Shown here: piece by piece, positions 8,897 through 17,119 of the stretch
How the letters are laid out: every line of letters begins with the position of its first letter
How positions within the stretch are numbered: the stretch's first letter is position 1
NCBI RefSeq assembly: GCF_900128995.1
Contig: NZ_FQUE01000017.1
Coordinates: forward strand, 1 to 38,213
Direction of reading: 5' to 3'
Source: Loktanella atrilutea
Lineage (GTDB): Bacteria > Pseudomonadota > Alphaproteobacteria > Rhodobacterales > Rhodobacteraceae
Length of the DNA: 38,213 nt
Program-made: the position numbers and the translations under genes
The notes under the pieces: generated by a model
The model's input: only the letters and a program-made list of their open reading frames with translations
The model's database searches: none
Told to the model about the DNA's origin: nothing

Positions 8897-9613
8897 TCAC
8901 GCAGGGCACGGGCGATCCCAAAGCGCGGCCAAGGTCCGGGCTAAGGGTGGCACCATTACCTGCCGGGCGGCCTTCGCAACAGGGTGCACGCCGTCCGCCA
9001 TGACCGCAGAGCGATCCTGCGTCTGCATCATGTCCCGCCACTGCGGGGCCAGATCGACAAATCCCACGCGCGGGTCCGACCGGGCCAGCGTGGCATAATT
9101 CTCCAGATAGGCCCCCATGCGCCACCGCAGCAGACCGCGCAGGCCAAAGGTGGGATTGGTACCGATCAGCAGGATGCGGGTCTGCGGCAAGTCCGCGTGA
9201 AGAGCCGCGACGATGGCGATGTGGCGGCTGCGGCTGTCGCGCGGCGACAGACCGCGGCGCAGGTCCGCATCGTTGACGGTGAATTCGATCAGCACGACGT
9301 CCGGGCGCTGTGCAATCACCCGCTGGACCTGATCCAGCCCCCAGTCCGAGGCCTGCCCCGGCCCGGCCACGACGTCCAGCGCTGTCGGCGCGTCCAAGCA
9401 GGCCGACAGCGCTTCACCCAAGGCCACAGGCCAGTCGTAGTTCGCCGTCAGGCTGGTGCCCAGGGCCACGATCCGGGGCGACCGGGGCGGATCCGCAAAA
9501 GGGTCGGCAGTCACTATGGCAGGATGATCCGAAGACGATCCGGACCACAGCAGGATGCCGCCGGCCAACGCCGCGATCAGCGAGAGAGTGATCGCCAGCC
9601 TTAAAGGGGTCAT
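8897..9613 (-). CDS. membrane-anchored or secreted SGNH/GDSL hydrolase
   Basis: This 238-residue protein starts with a hydrophobic segment (residues 5-24) that is a signal peptide or anchor. It then carries the SGNH blocks in order: block I 'ALGTSLTANY' with Ser54, block II 'VVAGPGQAS' with Gly near 86, block III 'FTVNDAD' with Asn114, and block V 'DGVHP' with Asp207 and His210. This family removes acyl groups from sugars or lipids. In a polysaccharide operon the best guess is a periplasmic O-acetyl esterase (or, less often, transferase). Its ATG overlaps the stop of the acetyltransferase gene (ATGA at 9610-9613), so the two are translated together, which fits an add/remove acetyl pair. Confidence 0.88.
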   Translation of the reverse strand: MTPLRLAITLSLIAALAGGILLWSGSSSDHPAIVTADPFADPPRSPRIVALGTSLTANYDWPVALGEALSACLDAPTALDVVAGPGQASDWGLDQVQRVIAQRPDVVLIEFTVNDADLRRGLSPRDSRSRHIAIVAALHADLPQTRILLIGTNPTFGLRGLLRWRMGAYLENYATLARSDPRVGFVDLAPQWRDMMQTQDRSAVMADGVHPVAKAARQVMVPPLARTLAALWDRPCPA

Positions 9614-10119
9614 TCGGCTTCGGTCTTCTCACCGTCGGTCCCGGCGGCGGCCTCTGCCATCGCCGCCTCAGCGGCGCGCGCCCGGCTCCAGGCCGGATCG
9701 ATCCGGCCATAGCTCAGGACTGCGACATCTCGGTGCAGGATAACAGCAGGGTTTCCCGCGACGATGCAGTTGTCCGGCATCGATTTGGTCACCACTGACC
9801 CGGCCCCCACAACGCAGCCGTTGCCGATCTTCACCCCAGGCAGAATCAGGGACTGCCCGCCGATAAAGCAGTTCTCACCGACATAGGTGTCGCGGCGGAT
9901 GTTGCGGGTCATGTCATGGGTCAGAATGCGAGCGTTAAAGGCGATATAGGAATAGGCCCCGATATGGATGCCGCGCGGATTGGTCAGATCGAACTTGGCC
10001 GACAGGGACATGTCTGCCGTCGGATGGATGTCGATGTTCCAGACCCGACGCAGATAGCCGCGCCGGGCCCCAACCAGAATGCGCCGCAGCCAGCGCAGCT
10101 TGTTCAGGCTCTTGATCAT
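9610..10119 (-). CDS. hexapeptide-repeat O-acetyltransferase
   Basis: This 169-residue protein of the WbbJ/colanic acid acetyltransferase type has left-handed beta-helix turns: 'NPRGIHIGAYSYIAFNARIL', 'THDMTRNIRRDTYVGENCFI', and 'GVKIGNGCVVGAGSVVTKSM' followed by 'VAGNPAVI'. The His in 'LTHD' is the usual catalytic base region. A charged Ala/Glu tail follows. AGAGGA four bases before the ATG at 10119 supports the start. It probably acetylates a sugar nucleotide or lipid-linked sugar in the cytoplasm. It sits 47 bp downstream of the beta-helix gene and is coupled to the SGNH hydrolase gene. Confidence 0.9.
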   Translation of the reverse strand: MIKSLNKLRWLRRILVGARRGYLRRVWNIDIHPTADMSLSAKFDLTNPRGIHIGAYSYIAFNARILTHDMTRNIRRDTYVGENCFIGGQSLILPGVKIGNGCVVGAGSVVTKSMPDNCIVAGNPAVILHRDVAVLSYGRIDPAWSRARAAEAAMAEAAAGTDGEKTEAE

Positions 10120-10166
10120 GCAATCCTCTTGTCATGCGTTGCAGGGCCGCATCGGTCATCCCGCCG

Positions 10167-11480
10167 TCATTCCATCTCGAAGGCACCCAGATCGGGCCGT
10201 CCATTGCGGGGCCGGCCGGTCATGTCGGTCGTGGGGGCACCCTCCGCGCGGCCTGAATCAATAAGCGGACCGCCGGCTTTTGGCCTAAAATCCAGCCGCG
10301 CCGCATCCCTGAAATACTGTGCGGGAAACTGCGCCACCGCATTGCGCTGCAGCGGGTTAGCAATAGACTTGTAGGACATGGCGACATTGTTAAAAACCTG
10401 CGTTTCCCCTGCCTCCCAGCCGTTGCGGTTGTCGCGCAGCAGGATCCAGGGATAATCCGCCGACCCGCCGCTGACATTGACCACCGTGTTGTTGGCGATC
10501 ACGCTGTCCGCCCCGGCATAAAGCGCTATGCCGTGGTAGGCGTTGATGATGATCAGATTGTTGCGGATCGTGAAGTTCCGGTAGATTCCGTCGAACAGCC
10601 CGATCCCCTGCAGCTTGCCGTGCAGCGGATGATTGGCTGAGCCGGTCCACTCGATGATCGTGTTGTTCTCGATCACCATATCGCGGACCGTCTTGCGCCC
10701 GTCACCATCCGGTTTCGTGGCCCAAGACTGGAATCCGTCGTCGTGGTTGTCATCTACCTTGAAGCTGTTCTCGACCCGGTTGCCAGTAAAGACCGATCCG
10801 TCGCCCAGACCGCGCATGCCGTCGCCGCTGAACCCCTCGATCCGGTTGCCCGTCACCCGTGCGCGGTCCCCGGTCGTGGTAATGCCGAAGGCCACCCCGG
10901 TGACGCGGCTATTGTTGATCGTATTGTCCGGCCCGTCCAGACGCACGCCGTTGGCGCGCCAGTCGGTCATCCATTCGTCAAGGCTCCAGCTCATGTAGCG
11001 GTCCGGCGCATCCGGAGCGCCCCGGATGTCCATGGCGTCAAAGCCCACGTCGGCCGCGGTCTTGTCAGTGCTGACGATATTGCGGGGCCGGGTGTTTGGC
11101 ACCTGCGGCCAGACCGACAGCCCGCTGAAGCGCAGTCCGTGCCCGCCCTGCACGATGATCCCGTCGGCATGGGCCTTGCCCGGTGTCTCGGCGATGATCT
11201 GCACCGGCGGGTCGAAGGCGGCGTTGACGATCTTGATCGTGCCATGTGTGCCGTCACGCAGGATGACCCGGTCGCCCCCCGACACGAGCCCGCTGCGTAT
11301 CGCCTTCCAGACAGTCGGAAACGGGCTGTCCGGTGCGCCGGTCGCGGTGTCAGCGTTGCCCTGATCCTCAGGGACGACATAGAAATCCCGCGCCGACGCG
11401 GCGGTGGCCATCAGCCAGAGCGCAAGTCCAAGGGCCAGTCCGGCCGGTATTCTATGCAACATGGTCCTGAATACTTTCAT
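10167..11480 (-). CDS. secreted right-handed beta-helix protein (polysaccharide lyase/epimerase-like)
   Basis: The frame is open far upstream, but the true start is the ATG at 11480, which overlaps the stop of the preceding GT2 gene by ATGA. The 437-residue product has a clear signal peptide (hydrophobic residues about 10-28, cleavage after 'TAASA'). It then has repeated beta-helix rungs with N-N/I-x-N patterns such as 'ANGVRLDGPDNTINNSRVTG', 'MVIENNTIIEW' and 'FTIRNNLIIINAYHGIALYA', and closes with 'TGRPRNGRPDLGAFE'. This fold is shared by pectate, alginate and chondroitin lyases and C5 epimerases. In an EPS operon a periplasmic enzyme that trims or epimerises the polymer is likely. The catalytic residues cannot be fixed by eye. 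Confidence 0.85.
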   Translation of the reverse strand: MKVFRTMLHRIPAGLALGLALWLMATAASARDFYVVPEDQGNADTATGAPDSPFPTVWKAIRSGLVSGGDRVILRDGTHGTIKIVNAAFDPPVQIIAETPGKAHADGIIVQGGHGLRFSGLSVWPQVPNTRPRNIVSTDKTAADVGFDAMDIRGAPDAPDRYMSWSLDEWMTDWRANGVRLDGPDNTINNSRVTGVAFGITTTGDRARVTGNRIEGFSGDGMRGLGDGSVFTGNRVENSFKVDDNHDDGFQSWATKPDGDGRKTVRDMVIENNTIIEWTGSANHPLHGKLQGIGLFDGIYRNFTIRNNLIIINAYHGIALYAGADSVIANNTVVNVSGGSADYPWILLRDNRNGWEAGETQVFNNVAMSYKSIANPLQRNAVAQFPAQYFRDAARLDFRPKAGGPLIDSGRAEGAPTTDMTGRPRNGRPDLGAFEME

Positions 11481-12361
11481 GAGAATAGCGCCCGGCCGCG
11501 CAAATAAGCGGCATAGGCAAGATAACGCGGATTGCCGGGCGTGGCGCGCAGGGCCAGTGCGGCGTGTCGCGCGGCCGCAGGCCAGTCCCTGAACATGCGA
11601 TAGCCGCCGGCCAGCCGGTGATGGTGCCGCGCCAAGGCCACCGGATAGCGCGCCAGAAGTGTGGCATGTTTCGCCAGCACGTATTCCTGCGCCGCCAGCC
11701 GCTTGCGGCTGGACCGGGTGATCGAATTGTCCGACATCCGCTGCACCACCAGATCCGCATCGACAAAGGCGACCGGCCCCTGCTGGGCCACCCGCAGCAT
11801 CAGATCCCAGTCCACAAGGGCGGTCAGGTCCGCGTCGAACCCGCCTACCGTCGCGAACACATCGCGCCGCACGACCAGCATCTGGGTCGAGATATAGCTG
11901 CCTTTGGTCAGGCTGGGCAGGATATCGCCCTCCAGCGGGTGGATGTCCGGACCCGGAAACCGGGCCTGCATCTGGGTGTCTGGGCGGGCATCCGCCTTGA
12001 CCAGCATGCCGCAATAGGCAGCCACGAAATCGCTGCCCTCCAGCCGCGCCATCTGGCGGCGCAGCTTGTCCGGCATCCAGATATCATCGCTGTCCTGAAA
12101 CGCGATCCAGGGCGCCTGCGTCAGGGCCACACCGTGGTTGCGCGCCGCCGAGGGCCCGCGCGGGCCAGGATTGATGCCGATGCTCAGGCGCGGATCAGCG
12201 ATGCCGCGCAGCACCTCCAGCGTGCGGTCGTCCGAGGCATCATCGACCGCCACCAGCTCGAAGTCAGTGAAATCCTGATCCAGCACGCTCTGCACCGCCT
12301 CGGCGACCGTGTCCTCGCGGTTGTGGCAGGGGATCACGACGCTGACCTTGGGGATGTTCAT
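11477..12361 (-). CDS. family 2 glycosyltransferase
   Basis: This 294-residue GT2 enzyme has 'KVSVVIPCHNREDTVAEAVQ' at the N-terminus, 'LVAVDDASDDRT' near residue 36, 'GPSAARNHG' near 69 and the metal-binding DSDD at 90-93. A 'VDWDLMLRVAQQG' motif in the second half corresponds to the acceptor-side ED/WD region. The C-terminal third is rich in Ala, Arg and His and resembles a short helical repeat. Both ends overlap neighbours by ATGA (12358-12361 with the polymerase gene, 11477-11480 with the beta-helix gene), so the three are one translationally coupled unit. Confidence 0.92.
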   Translation of the reverse strand: MNIPKVSVVIPCHNREDTVAEAVQSVLDQDFTDFELVAVDDASDDRTLEVLRGIADPRLSIGINPGPRGPSAARNHGVALTQAPWIAFQDSDDIWMPDKLRRQMARLEGSDFVAAYCGMLVKADARPDTQMQARFPGPDIHPLEGDILPSLTKGSYISTQMLVVRRDVFATVGGFDADLTALVDWDLMLRVAQQGPVAFVDADLVVQRMSDNSITRSSRKRLAAQEYVLAKHATLLARYPVALARHHHRLAGGYRMFRDWPAAARHAALALRATPGNPRYLAYAAYLRGRALFS

Positions 12362-13761
12362 ACGCGGCCCTGCTCGGTTGTTTCGCCCTGTCGCCGAGAC
12401 AGGGTCTGGGATCTCTGTGTGGAACCGGCGCGCGCCGGGCGCGGCGCAAAGCGCGAATAGAGTGGCCCGGAGGCGGCCACTTCAGTCTGTGCGGTGATGT
12501 CGTCATGTCCGTCCTGCGGCGCATAGGCATACATCCATGCCCCGGCACCGATGTAGAACATCACGAAGACCGACATCGTGCCCCAGACGTGGACTGTCAC
12601 CATGGTAAAGCTGATGCCGGCCAAGGCGATGGCATGGCCGATGCGGATCGCCAGCGCCTGGGGATCGGTGATCCGGGCCCGCGCCATCAGCACGAAATGC
12701 GACAGCAGCGCCAGTACCAGAAAGCTTACACCGACGAACCCGTAACGCATGGCCGTCAGCAGCCAGAAATTATCCACCGAGGCGGTCACCCAGAACGGCC
12801 GTGGCCAGTCGTTGAAGCCGATCCCGAAGAACGGACTTCCCTTCACCGCCGCCCATCCCGCGTCGAAGATGGCGATCCGAGTGTATCCGGTCCCGGGGTT
12901 GAAGGTCAGCGTGTCGATCAGGATCGTCACCGGGGTGCGGTTGGACAGCAGGTCGATCACCACATAGCCGACCACCGTCAGGATCAGCAGCAGCTTCCAG
13001 CGTCCCCTCATGATCCAGCCCCAGGCCAGCATGCTCAGCTGCAGCCCGCAGGCCATCAGCGGTGCCGAGGACAGCGACAGCATCGTGGTGAAGATCGACA
13101 GGGACGCGCCAAAGCCGATCTTCAGCAGGTTGCCACGCGCCATCTTGATGAAATTGGCCAGCGTCAGCGAACAGAACAGTCCCCAGAGGATCGGATGGTC
13201 GAAGACCACATAGACCCGCTCCAGCCCCATCCGCCCATAGGCGCTGTCGCCCCGGAAGGGCGTCTGGAACACCGGCCGCAACAGGTCGGGAATGATCAGC
13301 TTGCCGGTGACGGCCTCGACAAGCGCAAAGGGCAGCAGGACGATGAGCGCGATCATCATGATCCGGAACAATAGCCGGTATCCGGTAATATCCCGGATCA
13401 GGACCCGCCCCACGAAGTAGCCGCCGATCAGCTCGACCGCGGTGATCGCCGCAAAGGGAATGCGGTTGGTGCCATGCACGGCGATCAGGGCTATGAAGAT
13501 CCAGACCCCGTGCAGCACAAACAGCAGATCGACCGCCGTAAAGCGCCCAATCTGGCCCGAGATGATGCGGGCCGCATAGGGAAAGATGACGATCAGCAGG
13601 AAGATCCGGTTCGGCGACAACCGCACCCCTGCGATCTCGAAAGCGATGGGGGTCAGCAGCGTGATCATGAAGAGGATCAGCAAGGGAGCTGACAGCTGGG
13701 TCCCGGCCCCCTGCATCCCCTGACGCAAAGCGCCTGAAGAAGGCGGAACCAGAACTGTCAC
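12358..13761 (-). CDS. Wzy/WaaL-type O-antigen polymerase or ligase family membrane protein
   Basis: This 467-residue protein has about ten to twelve hydrophobic helices. The first is 'LLILFMITLLTPIAFEIAGV', and a large periplasmic loop in the second half contains 'NPGTGYTRIAIFDAGWAAVK' and 'FFGIGFNDW'. The latter matches the G-x-G signature loop of the Wzy_C/O-antigen ligase fold. The C-terminus is a soluble Arg/Gln-rich tail. The start is a GTG at 13761 with GAGG eight bases upstream. As first gene of the coupled minus-strand operon beside a Wzx flippase, it is the likely polymerase of the exopolysaccharide repeat unit. Sequence divergence in this family prevents naming the linkage. Confidence 0.88.
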   Translation of the reverse strand: MTVLVPPSSGALRQGMQGAGTQLSAPLLILFMITLLTPIAFEIAGVRLSPNRIFLLIVIFPYAARIISGQIGRFTAVDLLFVLHGVWIFIALIAVHGTNRIPFAAITAVELIGGYFVGRVLIRDITGYRLLFRIMMIALIVLLPFALVEAVTGKLIIPDLLRPVFQTPFRGDSAYGRMGLERVYVVFDHPILWGLFCSLTLANFIKMARGNLLKIGFGASLSIFTTMLSLSSAPLMACGLQLSMLAWGWIMRGRWKLLLILTVVGYVVIDLLSNRTPVTILIDTLTFNPGTGYTRIAIFDAGWAAVKGSPFFGIGFNDWPRPFWVTASVDNFWLLTAMRYGFVGVSFLVLALLSHFVLMARARITDPQALAIRIGHAIALAGISFTMVTVHVWGTMSVFVMFYIGAGAWMYAYAPQDGHDDITAQTEVAASGPLYSRFAPRPARAGSTQRSQTLSRRQGETTEQGRV

Positions 13762-14381
13762 GGATAATCCTCAATACATACCGAAGCGGCGCGATTAGTC
13801 TTCTGAAATGGCCGTAACCGCCCCTTGTCCCGGGGCTTTTATTCTGCGCCTACTTAGCAAAAACGCGCTCTGGCGACAAGGCACTTCGCGGCGGTGCGCC
13901 GCGCGGGAAAGACCACCGGCCCGAAAGCCGCCCTCCTTGCCTCGTGCAGCAGCAAAACGCCTGAACATGGTGCAGGTTCTGCGCCCGGACGTGGGCTGCG
14001 AACGACCGGACCGCACCCTAAGCAACGCTGCGACAGCCGGGTCAAAATAAACGATTGGGAAAAGCCCCGTATTACCTACCCCACAAATCGCAAAAAATGC
14101 AAAAGTGCGAAACTTAGCCCATCAGCGCCGGACAATACAGTTGCTAGTTTTCGTTTTATCCCACAGACCAGACCTCCGGGCAGACCGCGATGCCTGTCCG
14201 GCTCACTCAGACTGGCCCGCCCGATCCGGACCCGCTATGACGCAGGTGCGCGCCCGTGCAGACACGCGGCTGACCGATCTGCGGAGTGTATTCAGGACAT
14301 GGCAACGCAAGGGCATAACGGCGTTCTTCTGGACATCCCGGTCGGGGTCAAGACCCTCTCGCCAAAGGGCGCACCCGGCGC
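13762..14381. promoter_or_regulatory. divergent intergenic region (putative promoters)
   Basis: A 620-base gap lies between the minus-strand polymerase operon and the plus-strand EEP gene. The middle part (about 14040-14165) is distinctly AT-richer than the surroundings, as expected for promoters facing both ways. A hairpin GCCCC-TTGTCCC-GGGGC followed by TTTT lies at about 13822-13843. On the minus transcript it would fall in the polymerase leader, but the U-run is on the plus side. A 28-codon frame at 14299-14385 overlaps the EEP start by ATGA, but its sequence is not recognisable. No operator could be named. Confidence 0.4.
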
Positions 14382-15431
14382 ATGACACCGGCTTCCACAG
14401 CACCGCACCGCAGGCTTGATCCGCGCCGGGCCGCGCTTGCGGGGATGCTGGGCCTGATCGCCGTCCTCTGCCTGCTGACCGGCGCCACGGCGTCCTACTG
14501 GCCCGACAGCGGCTTCCTCGGCACTTTCGGGCGGATGTGCGACAGCCTCGCGCCGCAGCTTCTGGGGGGCGGCCTCTTGCTGGCACTGGGGCTGGCCCTG
14601 CTGGGGGTGTGGCAGCTGGCGATGGTGCTGGCTGTGCTGGCGCTCGCTGCGGGCGGCACGCTGGCCCGGGACTACGTCAGCCTCTCGGCCCCTGCCGGTG
14701 ATACCGCCGCCGAAGGTCTGACCGTGATCTGGTTCAACCTCTTTGCTGAAAACACGACCCCCGCCGCGCAGATTGCCGATGCGATCCTGTCCAGCGGGGC
14801 CGATTTAGTGGTGCTGGCCGAGGCCGCGCCGTTCCTGCCCGCTTTGCCGCGCCTTGCAGACCGCTATCCCTACCGGCTGGGATGCACGGACAAGGTCTGC
14901 AGCACGCTGGTCCTGTCGCGCCTGCCCTTCGGCCCTGACTCTGCCGGCATGATCGCGGCCACGCGGCCCGGACGGATCGCCGCCTTTCAGCTGGCCCCGG
15001 ACGGGCGTGCGCCGCTGACCGTAGTCGCCGCCCATCTGACGAAGCCGTGGTACTATGGCTTCTACGACGTCGACCTGTGGCACCTGATGGATCAAAGCCG
15101 CAAGGCGGCCGGCCCGCTGCTGGTGATGGGCGATTTCAATACCGCCCCCTGGAGCCACCCGATGCAGCGCATCATCGCGGCGACCGGCCTACGCCTGCCG
15201 CACCGCCCGGTCGCCACCTGGCCCGCCGCCGCCGGCCCGCTGGGCGTCCCGCTGGATCACATGCTGGTGGGGGGCGGTGCGGCGCTGACAGGTCTGGCCC
15301 CTTGGGGGGGCGATCTGGGGTCGAACCACCGGGGACTGACGACCCGGGTGGTCTGGCCCACAAACCCTGAGACGGGGTCTTTTCTCAAGGATGGACCCGT
15401 CTTGCACTCCGCCGCCCTCCCGCCGACATGA
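14382..15431 (+). CDS. membrane-anchored endonuclease/exonuclease/phosphatase (EEP) family protein
   Basis: This 349-residue protein has three hydrophobic segments (about 17-37, 59-79 and 78-98) followed by a periplasmic EEP (DNase I/phosphatase-like) domain. Catalytic positions are present: Asn119 in 'IWFNLF', Glu147 in 'VVLAEAAP', His218 in 'VAAHLTKP', Asp251 and Asn253 in 'VMGDFNTAPW', Asp292-His293 in 'PLDHM' and His316 in 'GSNHRGL'. Similar tri-helical EEP proteins are common in bacteria, but their substrates (phosphodiesters in the envelope, possibly lipid-linked) are poorly defined. It is the only plus-strand gene in the core locus and has its own terminator, so it may be regulated separately. 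Confidence 0.87.
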   Translation: MTPASTAPHRRLDPRRAALAGMLGLIAVLCLLTGATASYWPDSGFLGTFGRMCDSLAPQLLGGGLLLALGLALLGVWQLAMVLAVLALAAGGTLARDYVSLSAPAGDTAAEGLTVIWFNLFAENTTPAAQIADAILSSGADLVVLAEAAPFLPALPRLADRYPYRLGCTDKVCSTLVLSRLPFGPDSAGMIAATRPGRIAAFQLAPDGRAPLTVVAAHLTKPWYYGFYDVDLWHLMDQSRKAAGPLLVMGDFNTAPWSHPMQRIIAATGLRLPHRPVATWPAAAGPLGVPLDHMLVGGGAALTGLAPWGGDLGSNHRGLTTRVVWPTNPETGSFLKDGPVLHSAALPPT

Positions 15432-15454
15432 GTCATACGGTTTATGACTCTTTT
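15430..15454 (+). terminator. Rho-independent terminator
   Basis: A perfect 8-base stem (GAGTCATA at 15430-15437, TATGACTC at 15443-15450) with a 5-base loop is followed by TTTT. The stem begins within the stop codon of the EEP gene. It ends that plus-strand transcript before the convergent minus-strand genes. Confidence 0.8.
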
Positions 15455-15475
15455 CCATACGCCCCGTGCGGCGCT

Positions 15476-16060
15476 TTACAGAGTGCCGATCTGCCGTTGC
15501 GAGACCACGCGCGCCGGGCTGCCGACGGCAATCGCCATCGCCGGGATCTCTCCGCGCACCACCGCATGGGCCCCGATGATAGCCCCGTCCCCGATCCGCG
15601 CGCCGGGCAACAGCACCGCCCGCGTGCCGATCCAGACGTCGTTGCCGATCACGATATCCGCCTCATCCATGGCCTGATTGGTTACCGGGTGTCCATCGTT
15701 ATAGCGATAGCTCGACGCGGTCAGCATCACCTCGGGGCCGAACATCACGTCGTCCCCGATCACGATCCGCCCCGTCCCCGGCCCGGCCCAGAGCACGCAG
15801 CGCACTCCCAGCCGGACCCGCGCGCCGATGGTGATCCGCTCGGGGTTGGCGAAGGCGACGTTGGGGCTGATGTTGGCCCCAGGTCCCAGGGTGATCGCCC
15901 GCAGAGGCTGCACATGAGAATAGTTGTAGTAGTTGACGATCTTCACCACATGCGCCCAGGCCCGCGGGTCCAGCACCGATCCCAGCAGGCGCAGCAGTTT
16001 CTGGCCCTTGCTCAGGCGGGCCTTGTGGCTCGCCCCCCTTGCCCCGGTGCGCTGCGTCAT
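15476..16060 (-). CDS. hexapeptide-repeat acetyltransferase
   Basis: The ATG at 16060 overlaps the stop of the upstream glycosyltransferase by ATGA, which fixes the start although the frame is open to 16609. The 194-residue product has typical turns: 'ISPNVAFANPERITIGARVR', 'GRIVIGDDVMFGPEVMLTAS', and 'ADIVIGNDVWIGTRAVLLPG' followed by 'VVRGEIPAMAIAVGSPARVV'. 'YNDGHPV' occupies the position of the catalytic His loop of WcaF/NodL-like enzymes. It likely O-acetylates the sugar added by its coupled transferase. A terminator for the convergent gene lies 22 bp beyond its stop. Confidence 0.9.
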   Translation of the reverse strand: MTQRTGARGASHKARLSKGQKLLRLLGSVLDPRAWAHVVKIVNYYNYSHVQPLRAITLGPGANISPNVAFANPERITIGARVRLGVRCVLWAGPGTGRIVIGDDVMFGPEVMLTASSYRYNDGHPVTNQAMDEADIVIGNDVWIGTRAVLLPGARIGDGAIIGAHAVVRGEIPAMAIAVGSPARVVSQRQIGTL

Positions 16061-17028
16061 GTCCCATATCCCTTCAGCCAGTCGCCGCGCCGCGCCCAGA
16101 TGCCGCGCCATTTCGTGGCTGTCTCGCGATGCCGCGCCCGCCCGCTCAGCGCAAGGGCGCGCGCCGCGGCTACCCGCAGCGCCCCCCACAGCCACATCAT
16201 CGCCAGCCCCAGCGGCACCAGCACCTGCGGCCAGTGATCGCGGATCAGCGTGACGCGCGATCGGGCCACCATCACTACCTTGTCGGCCACCCGGCCCGAG
16301 GACGCGCCGACCAGATGCATGATCTGCGCGTCCGGCGTGATCATCGGCTGATAGCCACGGGCCTTGGCCCGCAGGCACAGGTCCGCCTCCTCCCCATACA
16401 TGAAATACTTCAGATCGAACCCCCCAAGCTCCTGCCAGAGCGCGCGGGGGGCCATGAGGAAACAGCCCACGACGATATCGACCTCGCGCACGCTGTCGCG
16501 CTGCCAGCTGCCCATGGCCTCTGGGTTGAACAGGGCCGATTTGCGGAACGCCGCCGTCAGCCCGACCGCCATGCAGAAGGCCGACCAAGGCGTGATCTGT
16601 TTCCAGCACGACGCGATGTTCAGCGATCCGTCCGGGAACACCGTTCGCCCGCCGGTGATCCCCGCACCTGGATGCGCCTTGGAGAACGCCAGCAGATTAT
16701 CGACCGCTCCGGCGTGCACTTCGGTGTCGGGGTTCAGCAGCAGCAGCCAGTCGGTGGTGACCTGCGCCGCCACTACGTTGTTGGCTCTTGCAAAGCCCAG
16801 ATTGTCCGGGGATGCAATTACCTGAACTTGGGGAAAGCGGGCCGCTACTGCTTCGGGGGACCCATCGCTGGAAGCGTTGTCCCAGACCACGGTACGAAAC
16901 CGCGTATGCGCCGTATTGGCATAGAGTGTCTCGAGACAGGTGAGGGTCAGCGCGCGGGTGTTGTAACTGACTACGATGACCGTCAGATCAGCCTCCGCGC
17001 CGCGTGCCGTATCGCTGATTAATGTCAC
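16057..17028 (-). CDS. rhamnosyltransferase-like family 2 glycosyltransferase (WbbL-type)
   Basis: This 323-residue protein has 'LTVIVVSYNTRALTLTCLET' at 15-34, 'VVWDNASSDGS' near 47, 'ASPDNLGFARANN' near 72, the metal-binding 'NPDTEV' at 99-104 and 'MYGEEADLCLRAKARG' in the second half. These are the features of the WbbL/RfbF rhamnosyltransferase branch of GT2. A hydrophobic pair of helices near 265-290 suggests membrane association. The start is GTG at 17028 preceded by AGGAAG. Partnering with rfbC at the window's left end makes L-rhamnose a plausible donor, but that is inference. It is coupled by ATGA to the acetyltransferase gene. Confidence 0.9.
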   Translation of the reverse strand: MTLISDTARGAEADLTVIVVSYNTRALTLTCLETLYANTAHTRFRTVVWDNASSDGSPEAVAARFPQVQVIASPDNLGFARANNVVAAQVTTDWLLLLNPDTEVHAGAVDNLLAFSKAHPGAGITGGRTVFPDGSLNIASCWKQITPWSAFCMAVGLTAAFRKSALFNPEAMGSWQRDSVREVDIVVGCFLMAPRALWQELGGFDLKYFMYGEEADLCLRAKARGYQPMITPDAQIMHLVGASSGRVADKVVMVARSRVTLIRDHWPQVLVPLGLAMMWLWGALRVAAARALALSGRARHRETATKWRGIWARRGDWLKGYGT

Positions 17029-17119
17029 TACGTCTTCCTGTCTGGCGGGGCCGGTCTGACCGGATCCTTTGATGACGAATCCGGGCTCGACCCGGTGGAT
17101 CGCCTACCGGAGGCCTGTT

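Noticed and set aside
11481-12014. Minus-strand extension upstream of the beta-helix gene
   Set aside because: Overlaps the coupled GT2 gene in another frame; the signal peptide and ATGA overlap place the true start at 11480.
12505-13374. Long plus-strand open frame opposite the polymerase gene
   Set aside because: Its Gln/His/Arg-rich composition is typical of the antisense of a GC-rich membrane-protein gene.
14299-14385. 28-codon frame overlapping the EEP start by ATGA
   Set aside because: The overlap is tempting, but there is no recognisable sequence; kept only as a remark on the intergenic region.
16061-16609. Minus-strand extension upstream of the acetyltransferase gene at 15476-16060
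   Set aside because: Lies inside the rhamnosyltransferase-like gene out of frame; the real start overlaps that gene's stop by ATGA.
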